NCBI RefSeq assembly: GCF_026167525.1 | Contig: NZ_CP110679.1 | Coordinates: 1,302,001-1,366,000, forward strand | Length of the DNA: 64,000 nucleotides | Origin: Sphingomonas sp. M1-B02 | Lineage (GTDB): Bacteria > Pseudomonadota > Alphaproteobacteria > Sphingomonadales > Sphingomonadaceae | Direction: 5' to 3' | In this document: positions 24,796 to 34,031 of the stretch, piece after piece | Position numbering within the stretch: position 1 is the stretch's first letter | Layout of the letters: each line of letters opens with the position of its first letter | Notes under the pieces: model-generated | The model's input: the letters and a program-made list of their open reading frames with translations, nothing else | Databases searched by the model: none | What the model was told of the DNA's origin: nothing | Translations under genes and position numbers: made by a program

Positions 24796-25580
24796 CCAAG
24801 TCGCCGCAGGAGATCGCGTTGCTCGCCGAATCCGGCCGGCTGCTGGCGTCGGTTTTCGAACTGCTCGATCGCACCCAGCTCGCCGGCAAGTCGACTCTCG
24901 ATATCGACACGATGGTCGAGCGCTACATCGTCGACGATCTTCACGCCCGCCCCGCGAGCAAGGGGCAATATGATTATGGCTTCGTGCTCAATAGCTCGAT
25001 CAACAACGTAGTCTGCCACGGCGTGCCCTCCCCGATCGACGTTCTGCGCGATGGCAACATCGTCAATCTCGACATCACGCTCGAGAAGAACGGCTACATT
25101 GCCGACTCCAGCAAGACCTATCTCGTCGGCGCCGTGAACCCCGCCGCCCGGCGCCTCGTCCAGACCACGTACGACGCCCTGTGGATGGGCATCGCCGCGG
25201 TCCGCCCCGGCGCACGGCTCGGCGACATCGGCTGGGCGATCGAGCGCCACGCCAAGCGCAACGGCTATTCGGTGGTCCGCGAATATTGCGGCCACGGCAT
25301 CGGCCGCGAGATGCACGAGGAGCCCCAGATCCTGCATTTCGGAAAGCCGGGTACGGGCATGGAGTTGCGCGAAGGCATGGTGTTCACGATCGAGCCGATG
25401 CTGAACCGCGGCCGCCGCGGCGTCCAGACCGAGGCGGACGGCTGGACCGTGGTGACGAAGGACGGCTCGCTCTCCGCCCAGTTCGAACATACCGTCGCCG
25501 TCACCGCGACCGGCGTGCAGGTGCTCACGCTGCGTGCCGACGAACGCGAGCTGCCCGCCCGGATGAAGATCGCCGCCTGA
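24792..25580 (+). CDS. map: Type I methionine aminopeptidase
   Basis: 262 residues from a GTG start overlapping the ParD-like stop. It removes N-terminal Met from nascent proteins. All five metal ligands of the family are recognisable: Asp in VNLDITLEKNGY, Asp in IADSSKTY, His in GHGIGREMHEEP, Glu in MVFTIEPMLN and Glu in AQFEHTVAVT. The conserved substrate-side His is in VCHGVPS. This is a second-type chromosomal copy by context: it is coupled to a ParD-like gene and is not with ribosomal genes. A housekeeping copy may exist elsewhere. Confidence 0.92.
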   Translation: MTKSPQEIALLAESGRLLASVFELLDRTQLAGKSTLDIDTMVERYIVDDLHARPASKGQYDYGFVLNSSINNVVCHGVPSPIDVLRDGNIVNLDITLEKNGYIADSSKTYLVGAVNPAARRLVQTTYDALWMGIAAVRPGARLGDIGWAIERHAKRNGYSVVREYCGHGIGREMHEEPQILHFGKPGTGMELREGMVFTIEPMLNRGRRGVQTEADGWTVVTKDGSLSAQFEHTVAVTATGVQVLTLRADERELPARMKIAA

Positions 25581-25592
25581 GCCGGCCGATCC

Positions 25593-25916
25593 TCAGACCA
25601 TCACGGTGGTCGGCACGATCTCGAAGCTGGCGCTCGTCAGCGCAGTGCCGGGATTGACCAGCGCGAACAGGATCGCCGCGCCCGCCCCGCTGCCGTCGGC
25701 ATCGTAGGAAATGCGGCCTGTGTTCGCATCGTAGACGATTCGATCATCGGCATCGAGCGCGGCCGCGCCGCAAGCGAATGCACTTGCCGCAAGGCTTGTG
25801 CCCACGCCCGCGAATACGTGGCTCGCAAGCACCATGCTCGGCGAGACACGCATCGAAGCGCCTTGCCGAAGAAATTCCATCCGTTCGCGCGATCTCGGCG
25901 TCGTAATGCATTGCAA
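25593..25916 (-). pseudogene. Orphan C-terminal fragment of an RTX/calcium-binding secreted protein
   Basis: The open frame encodes at most 107 residues, of which the last 70 or so (LAASAFACGAAALDADDRIV, then YDANTGRISYDADGSGAGAAIL and FALVNPGTALTSASFEIV) match the conserved C-terminal end of type I-secreted RTX and serralysin-like proteins, just before the uncleaved secretion signal. No GGxGxD nonapeptide repeats or upstream domains remain. It is most likely a remnant after deletion of the rest of the gene. It is convergent with map. Confidence 0.55.
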
Positions 25917-25964
25917 ATGGTTTCCGGCGCAGAAACGATCCAGAAACGTAATTCCCTCAAAGGA

Positions 25965-27287
25965 TCAGCGCCGGCGCCGGCGCCTGAGCCTGAGCTGGCG
26001 GATCTTGTCCAGCGCCAGAAGAATCAGCAACGAAAGGCCGAAAAGCGGCAACAAAATCCCCATCGCGATCGTGATCAGCAGCGCCCAGCGAATCCGCACC
26101 CCGTCGACCTTCGGCGGAGCGCCGAAGCTTCCCCTTGGCCGCCACTTCAGCCACATCAGCGTGCCCAGTAGGCTGATCGTCACCAGCGCGATCGCAGTCA
26201 GGAGCCCGATCAATTGGTTCACCCAGCCGAACAGCTGGCCCTCGTGCCACGCGATGCCGGTATTAACGACGCGATCAATCACATGCCGGTCACCGAAGCC
26301 GCTGCGACCGATTTCCGCCCCGGTCATGGGATCATAGGTCACCTGACGGGTCAGCGGCCGGTTCTGCGCCTCGGATTTCACCGTCCAGACGGCGCCGGTC
26401 GGCGGCCCGAAGCGCTGCGGCGCATGCGGCGGGGTCACCAGCACCGGAAAAGCCATCCGCTCTTCCTGCGCCTTCGCCACGAACTGCGCTAGCGGCAAGC
26501 CCCCGGGCGACGCTGTGGGCGACGCCGGCATTACCATCATGCCAGGGCCATGATGCGCACTCGCGCCTAGCTTCCAGTCCTGTACCCCCTCGATCAGCCC
26601 GAGTTCGGCCCGCGCCCACTGGAACGCCTTGCCCCACGCCCCCGCCCAGGGAAGGCCGCTGGCCAGCATCACCAGCACAAGCCCGGCGATCCAGAAGCCC
26701 GTCGATCGGTGGACGTCCTTGAGCAACGGCCGCCCCCGCAGCGACAGCCGCGGATAAAGTGTCCCCGCCGCCCGGAACGGCCGCGGCCACCACAAATAAA
26801 GGCCGGTCAGGATCAGCACGATCGTCCAGCTTGCCGCGAGTTCAACCAGCCAGTCGCCCAGACAACCCAGCAGCAGCGAGCCATGGATACGTGCCACGGT
26901 CTCCGAAATTTTGTCATCGGGATCGCGCGCGCCAAGCAGCTGCCCCTGCGGCGAGACGAAGATCTCGCGATTTGCGCCGTCGGCGAAACCAAGCTCGATC
27001 ATCGCCGCATCGCCGGCCTGCTCGGGCACGCGATAGCGGTTGAACCGACCCGCCGGAAAGCGCGCCGTCACCGCCGCCAGCTGCACGTCGGGCGAGACTG
27101 CTCCCGCGGTCGCCAGGCCGTGAAAGGAGCGCTCCTCCCACCGATCGAGCTGCGGCTTGAAAAGATAGATCGCGCCGGTGACCGACAGGATCAGGATGAA
27201 GGGCAGCACGAACAGCCCGGCATAGAAATGCCACCGCCAGATCGTACGATAGAGGGCGCCCGGCGTCCCCGCCGCGATGGTCGTCAT
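25965..27287 (-). CDS. PepSY-associated TM helix domain protein
   Basis: 440 residues. The N-terminal membrane segment WRWHFYAGLFVLPFILILSV is typical of the PepSY_TM family, followed by a periplasmic PepSY part, then WTIVLILTGLYLWWPRP, DVHRSTGFWIAGLVLVMLASG, and two more C-terminal helices. The His pairs in the first and middle helices are the family's likely haem or metal ligands. Members are often found with TonB-dependent siderophore receptors and are thought to act as iron reductases. No receptor lies in this window. The C-terminus is a run of Arg. Confidence 0.85.
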   Translation of the reverse strand: MTTIAAGTPGALYRTIWRWHFYAGLFVLPFILILSVTGAIYLFKPQLDRWEERSFHGLATAGAVSPDVQLAAVTARFPAGRFNRYRVPEQAGDAAMIELGFADGANREIFVSPQGQLLGARDPDDKISETVARIHGSLLLGCLGDWLVELAASWTIVLILTGLYLWWPRPFRAAGTLYPRLSLRGRPLLKDVHRSTGFWIAGLVLVMLASGLPWAGAWGKAFQWARAELGLIEGVQDWKLGASAHHGPGMMVMPASPTASPGGLPLAQFVAKAQEERMAFPVLVTPPHAPQRFGPPTGAVWTVKSEAQNRPLTRQVTYDPMTGAEIGRSGFGDRHVIDRVVNTGIAWHEGQLFGWVNQLIGLLTAIALVTISLLGTLMWLKWRPRGSFGAPPKVDGVRIRWALLITIAMGILLPLFGLSLLILLALDKIRQLRLRRRRRR

Positions 27288-27361
27288 GTCGATAGCCTTT
27301 GTCAGGCGCGGCCCCGCCGCACCTTATACCCCGTTGTGTCGCGATAGCGTGCCGCAACGAT

Positions 27362-27760
27362 CTAGCGCAAAGCGTGCGCCGGCGGACCGCGTAATGGCGG
27401 ACGCAGGCGAAGCGTCGCACCGGGCGCAGGCGCGACGGCGAAGTCCAGCCCCAGGGCGAGCAGGAAGACGATCAGCGCGGCAAGCGGGATCCGGTGCGCG
27501 CCGGCGAGCGACGGCAGCGAGAGATCGGAGAAGGCGCACCCACCCTCGGCCTGCAACCCCGCCGACTTATGCTCGAGCCCGGGAATCTCCATCACCATAC
27601 GGGCTGGACCATTGCCGCCGCACAGCCCGACGATCATCCGCCCGTCATCGAGCATGGGCATGAAACCGGCGGGCACGGCGATGCGTAGCGCCAGCGCCGC
27701 CCCGACGATCAGCAGCAACAGCGCCGGATGCGCGCGCAAAAAGGCTCGCAATGCCTGCAT
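27362..27760 (-). CDS. DUF2946-like membrane protein
   Basis: 132 residues from ATG 27760 (MQALRAFLRAHPALL). An N-terminal membrane helix is followed by the pattern VPAGFMPMLDDGRMIVGLCGG, which matches DUF2946-type proteins, and by a second helix (ALIVFLLALGLDFAVA). In many proteobacteria such genes stand next to copper or iron uptake genes, and here the PepSY protein follows on the same strand 74 bases downstream. Function is unknown. Confidence 0.6.
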   Translation of the reverse strand: MQALRAFLRAHPALLLLIVGAALALRIAVPAGFMPMLDDGRMIVGLCGGNGPARMVMEIPGLEHKSAGLQAEGGCAFSDLSLPSLAGAHRIPLAALIVFLLALGLDFAVAPAPGATLRLRPPLRGPPAHALR

Positions 27761-27900
27761 ATCCGCGCGCTTAATGCGGAAGCACGCCGCTGTCACTCGG
27801 CGATCCCATCGCAATCGCCGCAACACTGCCGCGGACCAAACAGTCAGAGTCGAAAATGGGTCAGCCTGACTCGGCTATATGTCCAGCCATCGATGCGCCT

Positions 27901-28950
27901 TCACCCTCGGGCGAGCCGTCTCCAAACTGCCCGTACCCCGCCGATCGCCTGGCTCGCCACCAGATCCACCGCCTCGCGGACCGGAACCGGCGTGGGCCGC
28001 CGCTCGAGCACGCGGTGGAGCAGCAGCGTGCCGGCGCGCACCCCGGTACGGCACAGGCGCCACCATCCCTGGCTGATCATATCGTCGATCTGCGCAAGCT
28101 CGACAGCGCTGTAATCGCCCTTGCCGAATTCGGCGCGCAGAGCGCCGATGCCGACGAACAATGCGTTGAGCGTCGCAACGTCGGGCACCGGCGCGCCATC
28201 CATCACGTGGCGCACCAGCAGCGGCGCTATTTCCGGCGCTGCGGGGCCCAGCAGCGCGCGGTGTCGCTCGCGCAGCAGCAATTCGGCATGCGCGCACATC
28301 GTGCTGTTGAACATGTTCGACGCCCCGCCCTCATGGCAGCGATAGAGCAGCAGCACCTCGTCGATCTGCGCGACGCGACCGAAGGCCCGGATCCGCTGGT
28401 AAAGGTCGAAATCCTCCACATAGCGCATCTCCGGCCGCTCGAACGGATCGAGCTGCCGCGCGGCATCGGCGCGGAACATCACCGACGACCAGGCGATCGG
28501 ATTCCGGATCAGCAGCAGCCAGTCGATCAGCGCCGGGGTCAGCGGCCGCGGCCAGTTGCCGGGGGCGCGCCGCCCGTCGATCAGATAGTCGGCGGCGCTG
28601 CTCACCAGCACCGTGCCCGGGTCCGCGTCGAGGAAGCTCACCTGACGCGCAAGGCGTTGGGGCAGGCTTATATCGTCCTGGTCGAGCCCGGCGACATAAC
28701 GCCCGCGCGCCGCGGCGAAGGCGATGTTGCGCGCCACCACCGGGCCACCATTCTCGCGCGACCGGATCACACGAATGCGGGGATCGCCCAGCGCTTCCAG
28801 CACTCCGACGCTGTCATCCTTCGAGCAATCGTCGACCGCGATCAGCTCCCAGTCGGTCAGCGTCTGCGCCTGCAGGCTCGCCAGCGTCTCGGGCAGCATG
28901 GCCGCGCCATTATAGACCGCCATGATCACCGATACGGTGGGGGCGCTCAT
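27901..28950 (-). CDS. Family 2 glycosyltransferase
   Basis: 349 residues starting MSAPTVSVIMAVYNG, the start of a GT-A fold. The nucleotide-sugar motifs are VDDCSKDDS, the GPVVARNIAFAAARGRYVAGLDQDD region (DxD-like), and a later RYVEDFDLYQRI acceptor/catalytic (ED) motif. The start overlaps the stop of the DegT-flavoprotein gene by four bases (ATGA). It therefore probably transfers a sugar, or the product of that fusion enzyme, to a glycan or lipid. The C-terminal part (about 240-349) is helical and not assigned. Confidence 0.85.
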   Translation of the reverse strand: MSAPTVSVIMAVYNGAAMLPETLASLQAQTLTDWELIAVDDCSKDDSVGVLEALGDPRIRVIRSRENGGPVVARNIAFAAARGRYVAGLDQDDISLPQRLARQVSFLDADPGTVLVSSAADYLIDGRRAPGNWPRPLTPALIDWLLLIRNPIAWSSVMFRADAARQLDPFERPEMRYVEDFDLYQRIRAFGRVAQIDEVLLLYRCHEGGASNMFNSTMCAHAELLLRERHRALLGPAAPEIAPLLVRHVMDGAPVPDVATLNALFVGIGALRAEFGKGDYSAVELAQIDDMISQGWWRLCRTGVRAGTLLLHRVLERRPTPVPVREAVDLVASQAIGGVRAVWRRLARG

Positions 28951-31454
28951 GCGACCGCCCGGGCGCGCTCGCCCAGCAACTGATCGACGATCATCTGGCC
29001 GATATCGTTCTGCCACAGCCACAACCCGTTGGCCTTGCCGCTGAAGGAGGATTCGCCGCCGAGTTTGCCATCGGGGACATGCCCCGAGGCCAGGCCGATG
29101 CCATAGACGCCCGGCACCGGCACGCCGTCGGCATCAATCACCCGGCATTGTTGATCGACCAGCCGCGGCCGTCCCGGCTCGTCGGCCGCGAGCGCGATCG
29201 GCACGCCGTCGACATCGAACAGCCGCATCGCCCTTGGCCGATAGCCGAGCGCGCCGATCACCACGTCCGCCGCCGCCAGTTCTTCGCGCACCGTCGCGTC
29301 GTCCAGTTCCGAAATCTGCCGCAGCATCATCCGCGGATCGGGTGCCCGCCTGCCGACGCCCAGCATCCGCAGCACCAGCTCGCGCGCCTCCAGCCGAAAG
29401 CCCGCGAGCCGATAGACGAAGCCGGTCACCGGGCAGATGTCCTCGGGCCCGAAATCGCTGAACCCGTCGTCGCGCGCCGCCTCCACCGAATGGTAAAAGG
29501 GCCTGAGCGGCCGGCGATGATAGAGCGCCAGTCCGCCTGCCCCCAGCGGCAGCGCCGGCGCCGCCTTGAGCATCAGGGCCGCCGCCGCCATCGCGCTGGT
29601 CGATCCGCCGACAATCGCGATCCGCGGCGCGCGCTTGTCCGCGATCCGCGCGCGGAGCACGTCGAGCCCGCCGATCTTGAGAAATTCGTCCCCCAGCATC
29701 AGCCGATCGCCCGCCAGTTCGCCCAGCGTCAATCCGGCAATCTGCTCGGCGGCGATATGCTCGCGCGCCTGATAGCCGCCGGTCGCGATCACCAAAGCCG
29801 CGGTGCGCATCACCCGTTCCTCGCCGGTCAGCAGGTTGCGCACGCGCGCCGCCCACAACCCGTCCGCAGTCCGCCGCGCCTCGACGACTTCGCTCCGCGT
29901 CGCCACCGTCCCGCCATTGCCGGCGACGATCGCGCCGAGTTCGGCCCCGGTCGCCTCCAGCAACGGCGTCGCGCGCGCGAGCGGCACGCCCAGCCGGCCG
30001 ATATGCATCGCCACTTCCTGCGCGCCATGATGCCGGGTCAGCGCCGCCAGCCCCGCATGGCTGTTATCCTTCACCGCAGTCAGGAAAGTCTCCGCCGTAC
30101 TGTCCGACGTGATCGCATAGGTCCCGATAAGCCCGCGCCCGAGCACCGCGTCGCGCTCGATCACCGCCAGCCCGCCGCGCGCTAGTTCAACCAGCGACTC
30201 CGATTTGCTCGCCGCGGTCAGCAACGCCGTGCCCGCCGGCCCGCCACCGACGATCAGCGCCGCATGCACCCCCCGTCCGCGCCGCTCGCGCTGGATCCCG
30301 TTGAGCCCCGATCGCGCGCAGGCGTCGATCAGCGCGCCGCACACCCGCTCGACATCGGCGACGGTCATCCCGTCGGTCACCGGTAGCGACAATATCCGCC
30401 CGCTCACCTCGTCGCTCACCGGCAGCGCGCCGAACACGCTATGCGCGCGAAACCAGGGCTGCTCCGCCAGATGCGGGCTAAAATAATGCGCCGCTCCGAT
30501 CCCCTGCTCGGCCAGCATCGCGATGATCGCGCGGCGGTGCCCGGCAAAGGCGCGCGGCAGCAGCAGCGACTGGAATTGCAGCGCCGGCCGGCTGCCGCGC
30601 AGATTCTGGAACTCGAAGCCCTTGTCCGCCGCGAATCCGCCCAGCATCTCGCGATAGGCGGCATCCAGCGTCATGCGGTGCGCGGCGACACCCTCGATCT
30701 CCCCCAGCTTCGCCGCCGCAGAAAGCCCCAATATCTCGGGAAGCTTGGCGTTGATCCCCGGCCCCTCGGCCGATCGCCCGCCGGCAAAGCCGAAATTGGT
30801 CATCCGCCGCAGCGCGTCGATCAGCCCGGCGTCGCCCGAATGGATCAGCCCGCCCTCGGCAGTCGCGAACACCTTGGTCGCGTGCATCGAATAGACGATC
30901 GCAAAGGGCGCGCCCGCACCGAACTGGCCGCCCTCGGCATCCAGCGCGCCCAGCGAGGCGGCGGCATCGATCACCACGCCCACGCCGCGCGCATGATACG
31001 CCCGGTAGCGCGCCAGATCGATCCCCATGCCGAATGCGGCATAGGGAACAACGACTGCGATTGCCTCGCCGTGCAGCGCGAACGCCTCGGCCTCGGCCGC
31101 GGCGCTCGAGGCCCAATCCTCGGGATCGATATCGCACAGCAGCGGCGTAAGGCCCGCCCATTCGGCCGCATGCGCGGTCGCGGCGAAGGTGAAGCTCGGG
31201 ATCAGTGCATAGGCCCCGGTCCCCGCGCGCGGCCCCGCCGCCTGGCGGATCGCCAGCATCAGCCCCAGCGTGGCGTTGCCTACCGCCAAGCAGTCCCCCG
31301 CCCCGCCGAACAACTTCGCGGTCGCATCCGCCTCGAACCCGCGCACCACCGGCCCGCCGTTCGAATAGATTCCCCGTTCCTCGATCGCGCGCAATCCCGC
31401 GCCCATTTCGCTCAGCCGCGGCGGTCGCGGTGCGATCAGCGGCAGCTGACCCAT
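28947..31454 (-). CDS. DegT/DnrJ/EryC1/StrS aminotransferase fused to FAD-dependent oxidoreductase
   Basis: 835 residues in one frame from ATG 31454 (GGGGA seven bases upstream; GTG 31481 is the alternative). Domain 1 (about 10-385) is a PLP sugar aminotransferase: Asp in GVVIDAAASLGAL near residue 163, and the internal-aldimine Lys near 194 in SMHATKVFATAEGG. Domain 2 (about 395-835) is a two-Rossmann flavoprotein: FAD motif VGGGPAG near 402-408, ATGGYQ near 557, and a second nucleotide motif IVGGSTSAM near 614-622, like N-hydroxylating or flavin-containing monooxygenases. The final CPVTGFVYRL ... GIGLASGHVPDG region completes the FAD fold. The start of the GT2 gene overlaps its stop. Inference: it builds an amino sugar and then oxidises it, before transfer by the GT2. 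Confidence 0.8.
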   Translation of the reverse strand: MGQLPLIAPRPPRLSEMGAGLRAIEERGIYSNGGPVVRGFEADATAKLFGGAGDCLAVGNATLGLMLAIRQAAGPRAGTGAYALIPSFTFAATAHAAEWAGLTPLLCDIDPEDWASSAAAEAEAFALHGEAIAVVVPYAAFGMGIDLARYRAYHARGVGVVIDAAASLGALDAEGGQFGAGAPFAIVYSMHATKVFATAEGGLIHSGDAGLIDALRRMTNFGFAGGRSAEGPGINAKLPEILGLSAAAKLGEIEGVAAHRMTLDAAYREMLGGFAADKGFEFQNLRGSRPALQFQSLLLPRAFAGHRRAIIAMLAEQGIGAAHYFSPHLAEQPWFRAHSVFGALPVSDEVSGRILSLPVTDGMTVADVERVCGALIDACARSGLNGIQRERRGRGVHAALIVGGGPAGTALLTAASKSESLVELARGGLAVIERDAVLGRGLIGTYAITSDSTAETFLTAVKDNSHAGLAALTRHHGAQEVAMHIGRLGVPLARATPLLEATGAELGAIVAGNGGTVATRSEVVEARRTADGLWAARVRNLLTGEERVMRTAALVIATGGYQAREHIAAEQIAGLTLGELAGDRLMLGDEFLKIGGLDVLRARIADKRAPRIAIVGGSTSAMAAAALMLKAAPALPLGAGGLALYHRRPLRPFYHSVEAARDDGFSDFGPEDICPVTGFVYRLAGFRLEARELVLRMLGVGRRAPDPRMMLRQISELDDATVREELAAADVVIGALGYRPRAMRLFDVDGVPIALAADEPGRPRLVDQQCRVIDADGVPVPGVYGIGLASGHVPDGKLGGESSFSGKANGLWLWQNDIGQMIVDQLLGERARAVA

Positions 31455-31586
31455 AAGATATTCCCCAGCCTCATGGCCCACTCACGCGGACCAACTCGCG
31501 GCGACCATGGCACCCCCTGCCCTAGCATTTGGTAAAGGCGCGCGAGCCGGCTGGACGCGGCCCCGCACTGCGCCTAGCCGCAGGGG

Positions 31587-32123
31587 ATGATTCTCGGGCC
31601 CCCACAACAGATCGACGCCGCCACCCGCGCCTTTTGCGCCATCATTTCCGCGTCCGAGCCGCTCTACGTCCGCGTCGAGCCCGCGCCCGATACCAAGGTC
31701 GCCTATTGCTTCGACAATTCGGTCGCCCAGGCCCGCCTACACGGCGGCGAGGCACTCTATGGCTGGGCGATCTGGCACTGGCCCGGCCGCTGGTTCGAGG
31801 CCGAGCACCACGCCGTCTGGCGCAGCCCGACGTGCGAACTGGTGGACGTCACGCCCCAGACCGGCGAGCCGGCGCGCATCCTCTTCCTGCCCGATCCGAC
31901 CGCGCCCTACGATCCGACCACCTTCCGCGCGAACATCCTGGCCCCCGACGCCGGCAACCCGCATGCGCGCGAATATATCGAGCTTGTAGCCGCCCGCTCG
32001 GCGATCACCCGCGCTTATTGGGAGCCCGGCATGGACATACTCCCGCTCTTCTCCCCCGAAGACCGCGCGCGCCTGGCGCCGATCGACTTGCGGATGGGTG
32101 AGCTGCTCGCGGCAATGCGCTGA
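31587..32123 (+). CDS. Conserved hypothetical protein
   Basis: 178 residues from ATG 31587 with AGGGG directly before it. The middle has a well-formed motif GGEALYGWAIWHWPGRW followed by EAEHHAVWRSPTCELVDVTP, a pattern I associate with small conserved proteins of unknown function. No signal peptide or membrane segment is seen. It is convergent with lepA, with one base between the stop codons. Confidence 0.65.
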   Translation: MILGPPQQIDAATRAFCAIISASEPLYVRVEPAPDTKVAYCFDNSVAQARLHGGEALYGWAIWHWPGRWFEAEHHAVWRSPTCELVDVTPQTGEPARILFLPDPTAPYDPTTFRANILAPDAGNPHAREYIELVAARSAITRAYWEPGMDILPLFSPEDRARLAPIDLRMGELLAAMR

Positions 32124-32124
32124 C

Positions 32125-33918
32125 TTATTCCTCGCCCATCCGCAGCGCGGCGATAAACGCCTCCTGCGGGATGCTCACCGAGCCATATTCGCGCATCCGC
32201 TTCTTGCCCTCTTTCTGCTTGTCGAGCAGCTTCTTCTTCCGGCTGATGTCGCCGCCATAGCATTTCGCGGTGACGTCCTTGCGCATAGCCGCGATCGTCT
32301 CGCGCGCGATCACCTTGCCGCCGATCGCCGCCTGGATCGGGATCTTGAACAGGTGCCGCGGGATCAAATCCTTGAGCCGTTCGCACATGCCGCGGCCGCG
32401 CGCCTCGGCGGTGCCGCGGTGGACGATCATGCTCAGCGCGTCGACCGGCTCGGCATTGACCAAGATGCTCATCTTGACGAGATCCCCTTCCCGGTAACCG
32501 ATCTGCTCATAATCGAAGCTCGCATAGCCGCGGCTGATGCTCTTCAGCCGATCGTAAAAATCGAACACGACTTCGTTGAGCGGCAGCTCATAGGTCACCT
32601 GCGCGCGCCCGCCGACATAAGTCAGGTCGCGCTGGATGCCGCGGCGATCCTGGCAGAGCTTCAGGATGCTGCCCAGATATTCGTCGGGGACATAGATCAC
32701 CGCCTTGATCCACGGCTCGGAGATCGTCGCGATCTTGGTGGGATCGGGCATATCGGCGGGATTGTGCAGCTCGATATGCCCGCCGCCATGGGTGAGGTCG
32801 ATCTGATAGACCACCGACGGCGCCGTCGTGATCAGGTCCAGATCATATTCGCGGGTCAGCCGCTCCTGGATGATCTCCAAATGTAGCAACCCCAGGAAGC
32901 CGCAGCGGAAGCCGAAGCCCAATGCCGCGCTGGTCTCCATCTCGAAGCTGAACGAGGCGTCGTTGAGCCGCAGCCGCGAGATGCTCTCACGCAATTTCTC
33001 GAAGTCCGCGGCGTCCACCGGGAAGAGCCCGCAGAACACCACCGGCTGGACCTCTTTGAAGCCCTCCAGCGGCTCGAGCGCGGGGCGCCTGGCGTCGGTC
33101 AGCGTGTCGCCGACGCGTGCCTGCGCGACTTCCTTGATCTGCGCAGTGATGAAGCCGATCTCGCCGGGGCCCAGATCGGGCAGCACTTCGATCTTGGGGC
33201 GGAAGGCGCCGACCCGGTCGATCAGATGGGTAGTGCCCGCGGCCATGAACTTGATCTGCTGGCCCTTCTTGATCACCCCGTCGATCACGCGAACCAGGAT
33301 GACGACGCCCAGATAGGGGTCGTACCAGCTGTCGACGAGCATCGCCTTCAAGGGCGCATCGGGATCGCCCTTGGGCGGGGGGATGCGCGCGACGATCGCG
33401 TCGAGGATTTCCTCGATGCCGATCCCCGACTTCGCACTTGCCAGCACCGCGTTCGACGCATCGATGCCGATGATCTCCTCGATCTCGTGCCGCACCTTCT
33501 CGGGCTCGGCGCTGGGGAGGTCGATCTTGTTGATGACCGGGATGATCTCATGATCGTGCTCGATCGACTGGTAGACGTTGGCGAGCGTCTGCGCCTCCAC
33601 GCCCTGTGCGGCGTCGACCACCAGCAGCGCACCCTCGCACGCGGCCAGGCTGCGGCTCACCTCATAGGCGAAGTCGACATGCCCCGGCGTGTCCATCAGG
33701 TTGAGGACATGCTCCTTCCAGTCGAGGCGCACCGTCTGCGCCTTGATCGTGATCCCGCGTTCCTTCTCGATGTCCATGTTATCAAGGACTTGCGCCGACA
33801 TTTCGCGGGCCTGGAGGCCGCCGGTGGTCTGGATCAACCGATCGGCAAGCGTGGATTTGCCATGATCGATATGCGCGATGATCGAAAAGTTGCGGATGCG
33901 GGAGATTTCGGTGGCCAT
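32125..33918 (-). CDS. lepA: Elongation factor 4 (LepA), ribosome back-translocating GTPase
   Basis: 597 residues, the family's usual length. G1 is AHIDHGKST (about 15-23), with G2/G3 at [11 protein letters not shown] and [12 protein letters not shown] at G4, then EF-G-like domains II, III and V and the LepA-specific C-terminal domain (ending [20 protein letters not shown]). It associates with ribosomes or the membrane and assists initiation or stalled elongation. Its start is close upstream of the divergent CsgG-like gene (113 bases). Confidence 0.97.
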   Translation of the reverse strand: MATEISRIRNFSIIAHIDHGKSTLADRLIQTTGGLQAREMSAQVLDNMDIEKERGITIKAQTVRLDWKEHVLNLMDTPGHVDFAYEVSRSLAACEGALLVVDAAQGVEAQTLANVYQSIEHDHEIIPVINKIDLPSAEPEKVRHEIEEIIGIDASNAVLASAKSGIGIEEILDAIVARIPPPKGDPDAPLKAMLVDSWYDPYLGVVILVRVIDGVIKKGQQIKFMAAGTTHLIDRVGAFRPKIEVLPDLGPGEIGFITAQIKEVAQARVGDTLTDARRPALEPLEGFKEVQPVVFCGLFPVDAADFEKLRESISRLRLNDASFSFEMETSAALGFGFRCGFLGLLHLEIIQERLTREYDLDLITTAPSVVYQIDLTHGGGHIELHNPADMPDPTKIATISEPWIKAVIYVPDEYLGSILKLCQDRRGIQRDLTYVGGRAQVTYELPLNEVVFDFYDRLKSISRGYASFDYEQIGYREGDLVKMSILVNAEPVDALSMIVHRGTAEARGRGMCERLKDLIPRHLFKIPIQAAIGGKVIARETIAAMRKDVTAKCYGGDISRKKKLLDKQKEGKKRMREYGSVSIPQEAFIAALRMGEE

Positions 33919-34031
33919 AGGCGCGCGCGCTTAGCAGCTTGCGCGCCAAAGCCAAAGCATCTGCTACCGTTGATCGCGCGCCTCTGCTACGACATCGCTC
34001 GGGCAAAAGGAATTCAGCAGAGGGGAAAGAT

